Shown piece after piece: positions 16,159-23,420 of a stretch of 33,284 bases of DNA (position 1 is its first letter; every line of letters starts with the position of its first letter). The stretch lies in NCBI GenBank assembly GCA_937872225.1, contig CALMRZ010000095.1, positions 1 through 33,284 of the forward strand, in the 5' to 3' direction. This DNA is from an uncultured Spirochaetota bacterium. GTDB lineage: Bacteria > Spirochaetota > UBA4802 > UBA5550. The translations under genes and the position numbers were made by a program. The notes below the pieces were generated by a model. That model was not told the DNA's origin and did not search any database. It was given only the letters and a program-made list of their open reading frames with translations.

Positions 16159-16207
16159 GATTATATAACCATGACATGGGCTCCATCACTATCGTTTACA
16201 AGGAAAC

Positions 16208-16233
16208 ATTATACAGATAGCGGAAAATGTCAA
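16208..16233 (-). promoter_or_regulatory. Candidate promoter of the SpoIIE phosphatase gene
   Basis: TTGACA (16228-16233) and TATAAT (16208-16213) are both consensus on the minus strand but only 14 bp apart, shorter than usual. The predicted start of transcription near 16201 fits translation from 16186 or 16177 better than from 16142. Confidence 0.5.
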
Positions 16234-16283
16234 GGTTAATATTGATAAAGTAGATAATGATGTATACTACCGTTGCCCATGCA

Positions 16284-16883
16284 TCAGGGAACCGGGACGG
16301 CATTATCCTTCACAAAGGAGTCGATATTGAGACGGTAATCCTCAATCTCATCCATCATTTGTTCCAGCACCGCGGTCATTTCCTCCCGGCTCTGGCCGAT
16401 ATATCCGAGGGCCCGGGTCCGACAGCTGCCGTCAGGGTCCTCCAGCTTGGTGACGTCCTCCGGATCGTCATTGCCGGTCATGGCGCATACGATCCGGCAG
16501 TCCGAGCTGCAGCCGTCGAAGATCAACTCGCCGCCGTCGGTCAGCCAGAACGGATAAGTTCGGCATATGAGGGGCCGCACCGGGTATATCCGGCACATAC
16601 CGTCCGCCGCCTGGAAGAAGCATGAGCCGTCGGACTGCTCCCTCAGCTGGAGAAGCCTGCCGTCACGCAGCGTCAGGTCATAGTAATAGCTCTGGTGCTT
16701 GTGAATATAAATGTATTCTTCTTTGTCCTTTTCATTCAACTCACCGTACAGGGCGAACGAATCGATATCCTCGCCCAGAAAATCGGCGATGCGCCGGGCG
16801 TCCTTCAGCGTCAGGAATTTCGCATGGGCCTCCCGGCAGCAGTCCAACCCCCTCTTCGAGCATTCAAGGCAATAATTAGACAT
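16284..16883 (-). CDS. YkgJ-family cysteine-cluster protein
   Basis: A 199-aa cytoplasmic protein of the YkgJ/zinc- or iron-chelating cluster family. Cys are at 5, 8, 15, 16, 88, 97, 107, 125, 129 and 133. The family core is present: CLECSKRGLDCC at the N terminus, GSCFFQAADGMCRIYPVRPLICRTYPFW (residues 86-113), then the Cys125/129/133 group. The N-terminal CxxC and the CRxYPxRPxxCRxYPFW box are diagnostic. The metal and the biochemical role are not known. The start is supported by GGGGGGAA 7 nt before it. It is transcribed away from the thiolase gene, and a consensus promoter about 260 bp upstream could drive it with a long leader. Confidence 0.85.
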   Translation of the reverse strand: MSNYCLECSKRGLDCCREAHAKFLTLKDARRIADFLGEDIDSFALYGELNEKDKEEYIYIHKHQSYYYDLTLRDGRLLQLREQSDGSCFFQAADGMCRIYPVRPLICRTYPFWLTDGGELIFDGCSSDCRIVCAMTGNDDPEDVTKLEDPDGSCRTRALGYIGQSREEMTAVLEQMMDEIEDYRLNIDSFVKDNAVPVP

Positions 16884-17052
16884 AGGTGTTCCCCCCGTGC
16901 ATCTCCCCCTGCGCGCGCGCAGATGCCGACGCGCAGCGTGTTTTCTTTCTGTAGTGTGTTTTTAAACAAAAGATAGGCAAGGTTCGTCGCGGCAAGATCG
17001 AATCAAGTGGCGGATAACATCGGTCACAAGCGTCAGGCTCTGAGCCATCCAT
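16876..17052 (-). CDS. Possible small upstream ORF in the ykgJ leader (58 aa)
   Basis: An ATG at 17052 with GAGGGGGA about 8 nt upstream opens 58 codons (MDGSEPDACDRC...) ending at a TAA that overlaps the ykgJ start by 8 nt. The peptide has four Cys, is basic and has no recognisable domain. The overlap suggests translational coupling if it is real. Composition and low structure leave it doubtful; it may be only a leader sequence. Confidence 0.3.
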   Translation of the reverse strand: MDGSEPDACDRCYPPLDSILPRRTLPIFCLKTHYRKKTRCASASARAQGEMHGGNTYV

Positions 17053-17148
17053 GTGTAACGTCCCCCTCTTTTTTTCCGCTGCCTTTCCGACAGCGGGAAT
17101 TAAGGCGTGTCCGTCGGCCAACTGGACACTTGCAAATTATTGCGCCGC

Positions 17149-17176
17149 ATTATACAACAGGCCAGAATTTTGTCAA
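17149..17176 (-). promoter_or_regulatory. Consensus sigma-70 promoter toward ykgJ
   Basis: TTGACA (17171-17176) and TATAAT (17149-17154), both perfect, are 16 bp apart on the minus strand. Transcription should begin near 17142, leaving about 259 nt before the ykgJ ATG. Confidence 0.7.
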
Positions 17177-17421
17177 GAAGAAATGAGACATAAACCGGAA
17201 ATAAATCTTTATCACTTTCACCATCATTACCGCGCCTTCCCTCCTGCAAATTCATACCGGGAAGATTTATAACTCCCGGACACGATACCGAGGCTCATGC
17301 TTGCCGGATCAGTAAAAAATTATACACAATATCAACAAGAAAATCAAATTTTTGGTGTTTCAGCGCCTGCCTGGACCGGCGGGTTGCCGGCACCACAATT
17401 TTGGCAGGACCGATATTTTTT

Positions 17422-17452
17422 ATTTGACTTATTGTAATACAATATGTCAAAT
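17422..17452 (+). promoter_or_regulatory. 31-bp palindromic operator upstream of the thiolase gene
   Basis: Left half ATTTGACTTATTGTA and right half TACAATATGTCAAAT mirror each other around a central A with a single mismatched pair. It lies 26 bp before the thiolase ATG, and TACAAT within it resembles a -10 box. The size and symmetry fit a dimeric repressor, such as a TetR- or GntR-family regulator of fatty-acid genes; the regulator is not identified. Confidence 0.65.
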
Positions 17453-17478
17453 AACGACATAGCAAGGGAGGTGCCATC

Positions 17479-18651
17479 ATGAAAGATGTATATATCATTA
17501 GCGCCGCGAGGACGCCCGTGGGAAAACAGAAAGGATACCTGCGCGAATACTCCGCCCCGCAGCTGCTGGCCATGGTCCTCAACGAGGTCGTCAGCCGTGC
17601 CGCTCTGGATGTGAGCCAGGTGGATGACGTCATCACTGGATGCGTATACCAGATCGGCGAGCAGGGATTCAATCTCGCCCGCATGGCCGTGCTTGAGTCA
17701 AACCTGCCCGTGACTATCGGCGGCATCAGCGTGAACCGCCAGTGCGGGAGCGGGCTTTCGGCGATCCAGCTTGCTTCAGGCATGATCGCTTCCGGTGAAA
17801 TGGACACGGTGATAGCCTCCGGCTGCGAGATCATGTCGAAATACGGCATCGCCTCCGACTTGAACTGCACCCTGTCAAACGGGCAGAACGCCGGCCATCC
17901 CATCAGCAAGGGCTACATGGAACGGTACGGCATACCGAACCAGATGGTAGCCGCCCAGGCCATTGCGAACCAGTGGAAAATCACCAAGGAGGAATGCCAG
18001 GACTTTGCCATAGCCAGCCACGAAAAGGCCCTGCGGGCCATCAGGGAAGGATACTTCAAGAAAGAGATACTCCCGACGAGGGGACTCGACAAGGACGGCA
18101 ACTCCTTTGTCTGCGAGACCGATGAGCCGGTCCGCGCCGGCGTCACCCGCGAAGGCCTGGACGCCCTCAAGGTGCTCCCCGGAACCGACTGGATGTCGGC
18201 CGGCCTTTCCAGCACCGTGACCGACGGCGCGTCGGCGGTACTGCTCATGTCCGGTGAGAAGGCGAAGCAGCTCAAGGTTCCCCCGCTGGCCAGGGTCGTC
18301 GCCAGCGCCGTGGTCGGCTCGGACCCGAAGCTGATGCTCACCGGACCGATAACGGCAACTCCCAAGGTGCTGGCGAAGGCCGGGTTGAAAATGTCGGACA
18401 TAGACATTTTCGAAGTCAACGAGGCCTTCGCGCCGATACCGCTGGCATGGGCGAAGGAGCTCGGGGCGGACATGGAAAAGCTGAACGTCAACGGCGGCGC
18501 CCTTGCGCTGGGCCACCCGGTAGGCAATAGCGGCTGCCGCCTCACGGTCACGGCCATCCATGAGCTCATGCGCCGCAAGGCGAAATACGGCCTTGTCACC
18601 CTCTGCACCGGCGGCGGCCAGGCGCCGGCGACGATATTTGAAAGGGTATAG
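17479..18651 (+). CDS. Thiolase (acetyl-CoA acetyltransferase family)
   Basis: Forms or cleaves 3-ketoacyl-CoA in the cytoplasm. The protein is 390 aa, normal for the family. The nucleophile Cys89 lies in VNRQCGSGLSA, His346 in GGALALGHPVGNSGCR, and Cys376 in LCTGGGQA, the complete catalytic set, and the N-terminal SAARTPVGK is typical. Whether it is biosynthetic (acetoacetyl-CoA) or degradative cannot be told from sequence alone. AAGGGAGGTG upstream supports the start. A crotonase gene follows on the same strand after 83 nt, making a fatty-acid or related acyl-CoA pair; no acyl-CoA dehydrogenase or 3-hydroxyacyl-CoA dehydrogenase is next to it. A 31-bp palindrome in the promoter suggests repression. 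Confidence 0.93.
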   Translation: MKDVYIISAARTPVGKQKGYLREYSAPQLLAMVLNEVVSRAALDVSQVDDVITGCVYQIGEQGFNLARMAVLESNLPVTIGGISVNRQCGSGLSAIQLASGMIASGEMDTVIASGCEIMSKYGIASDLNCTLSNGQNAGHPISKGYMERYGIPNQMVAAQAIANQWKITKEECQDFAIASHEKALRAIREGYFKKEILPTRGLDKDGNSFVCETDEPVRAGVTREGLDALKVLPGTDWMSAGLSSTVTDGASAVLLMSGEKAKQLKVPPLARVVASAVVGSDPKLMLTGPITATPKVLAKAGLKMSDIDIFEVNEAFAPIPLAWAKELGADMEKLNVNGGALALGHPVGNSGCRLTVTAIHELMRRKAKYGLVTLCTGGGQAPATIFERV

Positions 18652-18661
18652 GCCGCGGCGG

Positions 18662-18675
18662 CACGGCATGCCGTG
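18662..18675 (+). other. Perfect 14-bp palindrome after the thiolase gene
   Basis: CACGGCATGCCGTG, followed by TCTTT. It can fold as a small hairpin and may attenuate read-through into the crotonase gene, but the stem is short and the T run weak. Confidence 0.35.
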
Positions 18676-18694
18676 TCTTTAAACAACATTTCAT

Positions 18695-18717
18695 GCCCCT
18701 CCGGGGGACAGGGGGGG
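18695..18717 (+). repeat. G-rich leader element, copy 2
   Basis: CCCCTCCGGGGGACAGGGG, continuing as G, ends 17 nt before the crotonase ATG. It shares GGGGGACAGGGGGGG with copy 1 upstream of the cyclase gene. In both places an ATG at the head of the element is in frame with the gene and encodes M(C)PLRGTGG. Confidence 0.6.
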
Positions 18718-18734
18718 TCTACGGGAGGCCGACC

Positions 18735-19535
18735 ATGGCGGAAGAAAAAAGAGAATACGGCAGCTGCTTCGTAACGGTGAAGGAAAACTACGCGATCGTG
18801 ACCTTCAACAGGCCCGACAAGCTGAACGCCTTCAGTCCCGACCTGTTCGAGGGACTGCAGAAGGCATGGATTGACACAAAGAAAGACAAGACGATACGTG
18901 CCCTCATCTTCACCGGCGCGGGCGACCACTTCTCCGCCGGCGGCGATGTCGCCCTCGACATAGACCCGCTGAAGGACCTCGGCCTCAGGGAATTCAAGGA
19001 GTACTTCGAGCCGCTGGTGGAGCTCTACATGGACCTCTACAACCTTGAAAAGGTCACCATCGCCGCCATCAGGGGCTTCGCCCTGGGCGCCGGATTCGAA
19101 ATGACCCTCCTCTGCGATTTCCGCATCGCCGCGGACACGGCCCAGCTGGGAGAGTTCTTCGTGCGCATGGGCCTGGTCCCGGAAATAGGCATGTGCCTTC
19201 TGCCGAAGATCGTGGGCCCCGGCATGGCCCGGTACATGTGCTATACCGGAGAGCTCATCAACGCCCAGGAGGCATACCGCATCGGCCTGGTGGAAAAGGT
19301 GGTGCCGGCCGACCAGCTCATGCCGGAGGCCGAAAAGCTTGCCCGGAGGCTCGCCCGGGGCCCGGCGGCCGTTGGCATCATCAAGAAGGCCATGAACCAG
19401 ATCGGCGGCCAGCCCCTGGAACTGTCAACCGACGTGGGCGTCAGCTACCAGTTTGCCGCCACCAGGACCCAGGACCATGCCGAGGCCGTAAGGGCTTTCC
19501 TTGACAAACGAAAACCGAGTTTCACCGGAAGATGA
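18735..19535 (+). CDS. Enoyl-CoA hydratase/isomerase family protein
   Basis: A crotonase-fold protein of 266 aa acting on acyl-CoA. The oxyanion-hole motifs are FSAGGD (66-71) and GFALGAGFE (114-122). Glu122 corresponds to the first catalytic Glu of enoyl-CoA hydratase, but the second (in QPE of the rat enzyme) aligns with Phe142 in LGEFF. GLVPEIG follows, like the GLVPDSGG of PaaG-type isomerases. So a plain hydratase is less likely than an isomerase or another crotonase reaction; this is inference. The start at 18735 is set by GGGAGG 6 nt upstream; an in-frame ATG at 18693 would only add the G-rich element. It is in tandem with the thiolase gene and probably shares its control. Confidence 0.9.
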   Translation: MAEEKREYGSCFVTVKENYAIVTFNRPDKLNAFSPDLFEGLQKAWIDTKKDKTIRALIFTGAGDHFSAGGDVALDIDPLKDLGLREFKEYFEPLVELYMDLYNLEKVTIAAIRGFALGAGFEMTLLCDFRIAADTAQLGEFFVRMGLVPEIGMCLLPKIVGPGMARYMCYTGELINAQEAYRIGLVEKVVPADQLMPEAEKLARRLARGPAAVGIIKKAMNQIGGQPLELSTDVGVSYQFAATRTQDHAEAVRAFLDKRKPSFTGR

Positions 19536-19547
19536 CAAACAAAAATC

Positions 19548-19576
19548 TTGACTCGGGACGGCTGACGGGTTAAATT
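19548..19576 (+). promoter_or_regulatory. Sigma-70 promoter of the histidine kinase gene (leaderless)
   Basis: TTGACT (19548-19553) and TAAATT (19571-19576) are 17 bp apart. The expected start of transcription, seven bases after the -10, is exactly the A of the ATG at 19583, and there is no Shine-Dalgarno. Confidence 0.6.
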
Positions 19577-19582
19577 GCAATA

Positions 19583-21841
19583 ATGATCTGGCCCGGCCGC
19601 AACAAAAGCAAACAGCCCGTAACCGCAGCTATCAGCCGGCTCTGCACCATATGCGTTTCTGTTATCGTGCTTATCGCATCATCGAACAGTCCTCTTTTTT
19701 CGACACCCCTCTCAATCAGCGATTCATTCACCAGCCAGAAAATGGGCGGCCACCTTGATTTCTATCTTGACCCCGGGGGTAAAGCCGTCATCAGCGACAT
19801 GTCCTCGAAGCATATCCAGGGAAGATTCCGGCCGTTGCCGAAAGAGGATTACAGCTTCGGGTTCACCAGGGCCGCCGTCTGGCTTCGCGCAACCATTGTA
19901 AACCGGTCAAACCATGACATATCCTGGCTCCTCGAATGCTCATACCCCCTTATCGATGACATCTGCTTCTATGCGCCTGAAGGCAGCGGTCATGCAACCA
20001 TCTGTACTGGAGACAGAAGATCTTTTACCGCAAGGCCCCATGATTACCGTACTTTTTTATTCCCCGTTGCGACACCTCCCGGGGAAAAGGTGTATTATAT
20101 CAGGATTAATACCAGCGGTTCATTGAACATTTCCTTCACGGCATACAGCCCGCAAGCCCTGCAGAAGCATCAAGCCCATGAGTCCATTCTGTTATGGATG
20201 TATTATGGAATTATGGCGGCCCTGTTCCTTTATCATCTCTTCATTTATGTTTCAGTCAGAGAATCGAGCTACCTATTCCTCTCCCTGTTTACTCTGAGCA
20301 TCTCTCTGCATTCAATGTCATATAACGGCCTGGCGTTTCAGTACTTATGGCCGGGTATGCCTGAATGGGGGAACATCGCGAATATTGTCATGGCCAATTT
20401 CGTTGATGTATTCGCAATTATCTTCACCCGAGCATTTCTTGAGACTCGCTCATCAATTCCACGGTTCGATCGATTTCTTCTCATTATAACGGCCATTGTT
20501 GTCGCCACACTCGCCCTCCCTTTCATGCTGGATTATAATTTTGCTGCGCCAGTTATCGCCTTTCAAACCGGAGCAATCCTGGTAATACTCATACTATGCG
20601 GCGTTATAATGACCGCAAAGGGATCAAGACAGGCCATGTTTTACGTTGCCGCATGGATCAGCCTTCTGTTCGGGGCGCTCCTGCTGGTTTTCCATTCTTT
20701 CGGCCTTATCCATGAAGGTTTCCTGAGCACCTGGGGCGTACAGATTGGCTCATCGCTTATGGTGATTCTCCTTTCCCTTGGGATTGCGGACAAGATCAAC
20801 GCCATGCGCCGCGACCGGGAGCAGGCGCTTGAGGATACCCGAGAGGCGGAGGAAAAATACCGGGCCCTCATTGACACGACCGACACCGGCTACGTCATCA
20901 TTGACGGCCGCGGCAGGGTCCTGGACGCCAATGCCGAGTACGTGCGCCTTACCGGCCATCTGACCCTTGACGACATCATGGGTAAAAGCGTCACCGACTG
21001 GACCTCTCCGGCAGACAGGGAGCGGAACGCCGCGGCCGTTGAGGCGTGCATGCGGCAGGGATTTATCAGGGACCTCGAGATAAGCTATATCCAGCCTGAC
21101 GGTAAAACGGTCCCCATCGAGATCAATGCCACGGTCATCGACAGCAAGGCGGGAAGCCGGATACTGACCCTCTGCCGCGACATCACCTACCGGAAAACGG
21201 TATTCGACAACCTGCAGGCGTCACTCCGTGAAAAGGAAGTTCTTCTGATGGAGATACACCACCGGGTAAAGAACAACCTCCAGATCATCAGCAGCCTCAT
21301 CGCGCTCCAGGCGGGGAAGATAACCGACAGGGAAGTGCTCATGCTCTACGAGGACCTGAACAGCAGGATCAAGGCGATGTCGCTCATCCACGAGCGGCTC
21401 TACCAGTCGGGGGACTTCGCGCGGATCGATTTCGCTGAATATATTACCATCATAACCAGCGACCTCCAGAACACCTACCGTCTCTTCTGCGGCAATTGCA
21501 CCGTGGAATACGACACCGACCACATAGAGCTGGACATCGTCAAGGCCATACCCTGCGGCCTTATGCTCAACGAAATAATATCAAACAGCTTCAAATATGC
21601 CTTCCCTTCCTCGTTCAGCGGGCAGGGAAAGATCAGAATTTCCTTTCATGAACTGGACAACAACACCATCGAGCTCATAGTTGGCGATAACGGTGTAGGA
21701 TTGCCCCGGTCAATCGACCCGGAAAAGATAAAATCCCTGGGACTGTCACTCATCTATCTCCTGGCGGATCAGATCCAGGGGACGATACGCATCGACCGTG
21801 AAGGCGGCACAAAATATACGGTGCTGTTCAATAAGACGTAA
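19583..21841 (+). CDS. 7TMR-DISM sensor histidine kinase with PAS domain
   Basis: A 752-aa inner-membrane receptor kinase. The signal or first helix is about residues 17-42. A periplasmic 7TMR-DISM extracellular domain follows (about 55-190, with the family's FGFTRAAVWLRATIVN), then the 7TM domain (about 200-405), a short coiled coil (about 405-425), a PAS domain (about 425-538), a HisKA_2-type dimerisation box EIHHRVKNNLQIISSLIALQA (phospho-His 559 or 560) and a HATPase_c domain with LNEIISNSFKYAF and GDNGVGLP. The periplasmic domain probably binds a carbohydrate-like ligand. The start at 19583 keeps the signal helix; there is no Shine-Dalgarno, but a promoter sits right before it. No response regulator is adjacent. 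It converges on the second SpoIIE phosphatase gene, 31 nt away. Confidence 0.9.
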   Translation: MIWPGRNKSKQPVTAAISRLCTICVSVIVLIASSNSPLFSTPLSISDSFTSQKMGGHLDFYLDPGGKAVISDMSSKHIQGRFRPLPKEDYSFGFTRAAVWLRATIVNRSNHDISWLLECSYPLIDDICFYAPEGSGHATICTGDRRSFTARPHDYRTFLFPVATPPGEKVYYIRINTSGSLNISFTAYSPQALQKHQAHESILLWMYYGIMAALFLYHLFIYVSVRESSYLFLSLFTLSISLHSMSYNGLAFQYLWPGMPEWGNIANIVMANFVDVFAIIFTRAFLETRSSIPRFDRFLLIITAIVVATLALPFMLDYNFAAPVIAFQTGAILVILILCGVIMTAKGSRQAMFYVAAWISLLFGALLLVFHSFGLIHEGFLSTWGVQIGSSLMVILLSLGIADKINAMRRDREQALEDTREAEEKYRALIDTTDTGYVIIDGRGRVLDANAEYVRLTGHLTLDDIMGKSVTDWTSPADRERNAAAVEACMRQGFIRDLEISYIQPDGKTVPIEINATVIDSKAGSRILTLCRDITYRKTVFDNLQASLREKEVLLMEIHHRVKNNLQIISSLIALQAGKITDREVLMLYEDLNSRIKAMSLIHERLYQSGDFARIDFAEYITIITSDLQNTYRLFCGNCTVEYDTDHIELDIVKAIPCGLMLNEIISNSFKYAFPSSFSGQGKIRISFHELDNNTIELIVGDNGVGLPRSIDPEKIKSLGLSLIYLLADQIQGTIRIDREGGTKYTVLFNKT

Positions 21842-21872
21842 TTCGGTATGACCGGGACCGCGAAAGCCTGCC

Positions 21873-23333
21873 TCAGATAAGGTCAACGACCAGGCAGGTG
21901 ATATCATCCGAGAAAATCGTCGCACCGCTGAAATTCCTGATTTCGTCCAGAAGCGCGTCAAGGAAAGACCGCGGCGGATCATTGCCGCGAAGCGTTATAA
22001 AATTGAAAAACCGCTCTTCCCCGAACAAATCCCCTTCCTCATTCCTGCATTCCACGATCCCGTCCGTGTATAGTATCAGCCGGTCTCCCGGTTCGACCGG
22101 GACCTCCCGCTCTCCCAGGGAGAGACCCGTGAACCATCCCAGCGGGGACCCCATGGAGGGGAGCCCGATACATTCCCCCCTTCCCTTCCGAAACAGCACC
22201 TGGGTGGGATGGCCTGCGCTGCAATACCTCATGCGGCCCCGACCGCGGTCGACGGTACAGAAAAACGCCGTCACAAAATTATGATGCACCGTTGCCCGGC
22301 AAATGACCTTGTTAAGGTTGATGAGGACCTCAGCGGGCCCCGTCCGTTCATCAATCCCGTCAAGAGCCACTTTTGTGACCGTTGCGAGGAAGGCGCCCGG
22401 CAGTCCGTGCCCGGACACGTCAGCGATGAAGAACTCAACGACCCCGTTGCGCTCGCCGTAATCGAAAAAATCGCCGCCGACCTTGTCCACGGGGATATAG
22501 GCCGCGTGAACGGTGCAGCCCGGCGCAGTCCTTCCTTCTTCAGGCAGCAGCCGCCTCTGGAGCTGACGGGCCGTTTCAAGATCATCTTCGATCTCCCGAT
22601 TCCGCCGGGCTATGATATTCAGAAGATGCTCCATGGTCCAAGCCCGGTCTCCCAGAATCGTGAAGGAAATGGCAACGAGACTGACCAGCAGCGGCAGGAG
22701 GGAGTATTCCTCATACCCGCTCATTCCCGCCATGGTCAGGATATTGCTCAGGATATACACGCCGCACGCACCGAACAGAATCGACACCAGAACGATGCCT
22801 ATCCTCCGGCGACGCGCCGGATCACGCTCCCTTCTGTACCCCCGGACCAGCACGGTGACGGCTGCCGCAAATCCCGCCAGAATGTTCGTCGAGTAGATGA
22901 TGTACATGCGTGTGGGCTCCCGATGAACGCGGCCGTTGATGATGCTGAAATCCCGCTCAAAACCGGGGACAGGGCCGGGCCAGAAGAGTATGACGGCATA
23001 ATATGCCGCTATAAGTGCCGATGAAATAAGTAGCAACTTTTCAGGCTGCCTGATCCGGTGGTTTTCATCGATAAAGGCCCGGGAAAATAAGTAAAAAACC
23101 GTTCCGAAGGAAGAGCCGATGCACAGCTGGAATGGAAGCAGAAAGGACGCTGTGCTGCTGTGGGTGAAATAGACGACCCCGGCGAAAAGCCATAGCGACA
23201 CGCTGACCATAAAAACCGAAAAGAGCCTGTTGGCCCTGCTTCTGCGGTTATGGTAATAAACAGTGATTCCCAGCGCCATGATGAACATGGGCAAGATGAG
23301 GGCCAGATATGATTTAAAACAGGGTGAAGACAT
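21873..23333 (-). CDS. 7TM-SpoIIE protein phosphatase
   Basis: A 486-aa membrane protein phosphatase. Seven hydrophobic segments lie between about residues 8 and 230, with long polar loops, followed by a short helix (ARRNREIEDDLETARQLQRRLLP) and a SpoIIE/RsbU-type PP2C domain (about 250-486). Metal ligands are Asp288 (VGGDFFDY) and Asp305 (DVSGHG), with TDGI later and DDITCLVV at the end. The membrane part is simpler than in the phosphatase at 13770, with no PAS or GAF. It probably switches an anti-anti-sigma or STAS partner encoded elsewhere. The start at 23333 is chosen because CGGGGAA lies 6-7 nt before it; ATG at 23339 is immediately after that sequence and the one at 23381 has no ribosome-binding site. 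Confidence 0.88.
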   Translation of the reverse strand: MSSPCFKSYLALILPMFIMALGITVYYHNRRSRANRLFSVFMVSVSLWLFAGVVYFTHSSTASFLLPFQLCIGSSFGTVFYLFSRAFIDENHRIRQPEKLLLISSALIAAYYAVILFWPGPVPGFERDFSIINGRVHREPTRMYIIYSTNILAGFAAAVTVLVRGYRRERDPARRRRIGIVLVSILFGACGVYILSNILTMAGMSGYEEYSLLPLLVSLVAISFTILGDRAWTMEHLLNIIARRNREIEDDLETARQLQRRLLPEEGRTAPGCTVHAAYIPVDKVGGDFFDYGERNGVVEFFIADVSGHGLPGAFLATVTKVALDGIDERTGPAEVLINLNKVICRATVHHNFVTAFFCTVDRGRGRMRYCSAGHPTQVLFRKGRGECIGLPSMGSPLGWFTGLSLGEREVPVEPGDRLILYTDGIVECRNEEGDLFGEERFFNFITLRGNDPPRSFLDALLDEIRNFSGATIFSDDITCLVVDLI

Positions 23334-23420
23334 CGCCATTCCCCGCTTTCGGCACCATATTATAACCCACGATAAAGACAAGAATATTTCACTGGGCCGG
23401 CGACCACGCCAGGTGTTACC

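Larger units (their letters stand above)
16884..17478. other. 595-bp divergent interval between ykgJ and the thiolase gene
   Basis: The interval holds the ykgJ promoter and leader on the minus strand and the thiolase promoter region with its palindrome on the plus strand. The leader has a GTGTCC/GGACAC hairpin (17105-17127), a CCGCTG/CAGCGG hairpin (17075-17096) and a 14-bp perfect palindrome CTGCGCGCGCGCAG (16909-16922). I could not match these to a known riboswitch. Between about 17180 and 17400 I see nothing distinctive. Confidence 0.6.

Noticed and set aside
16876-17121. 81-codon frame from a TTG at 17121
   Set aside because: No ribosome-binding site before the TTG; only the shorter frame from the ATG at 17052 is worth keeping, at low confidence.
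17875-18929. Long minus-strand frames opposite the thiolase and crotonase genes
   Set aside because: Both overlap genes with complete active-site motifs; the products are low in structure and rich in Arg, Gly and Ala.
22209-23024. 271-codon plus-strand frame opposite the second SpoIIE phosphatase
   Set aside because: It is the antisense of a well-supported gene; no ribosome-binding site or family motif.
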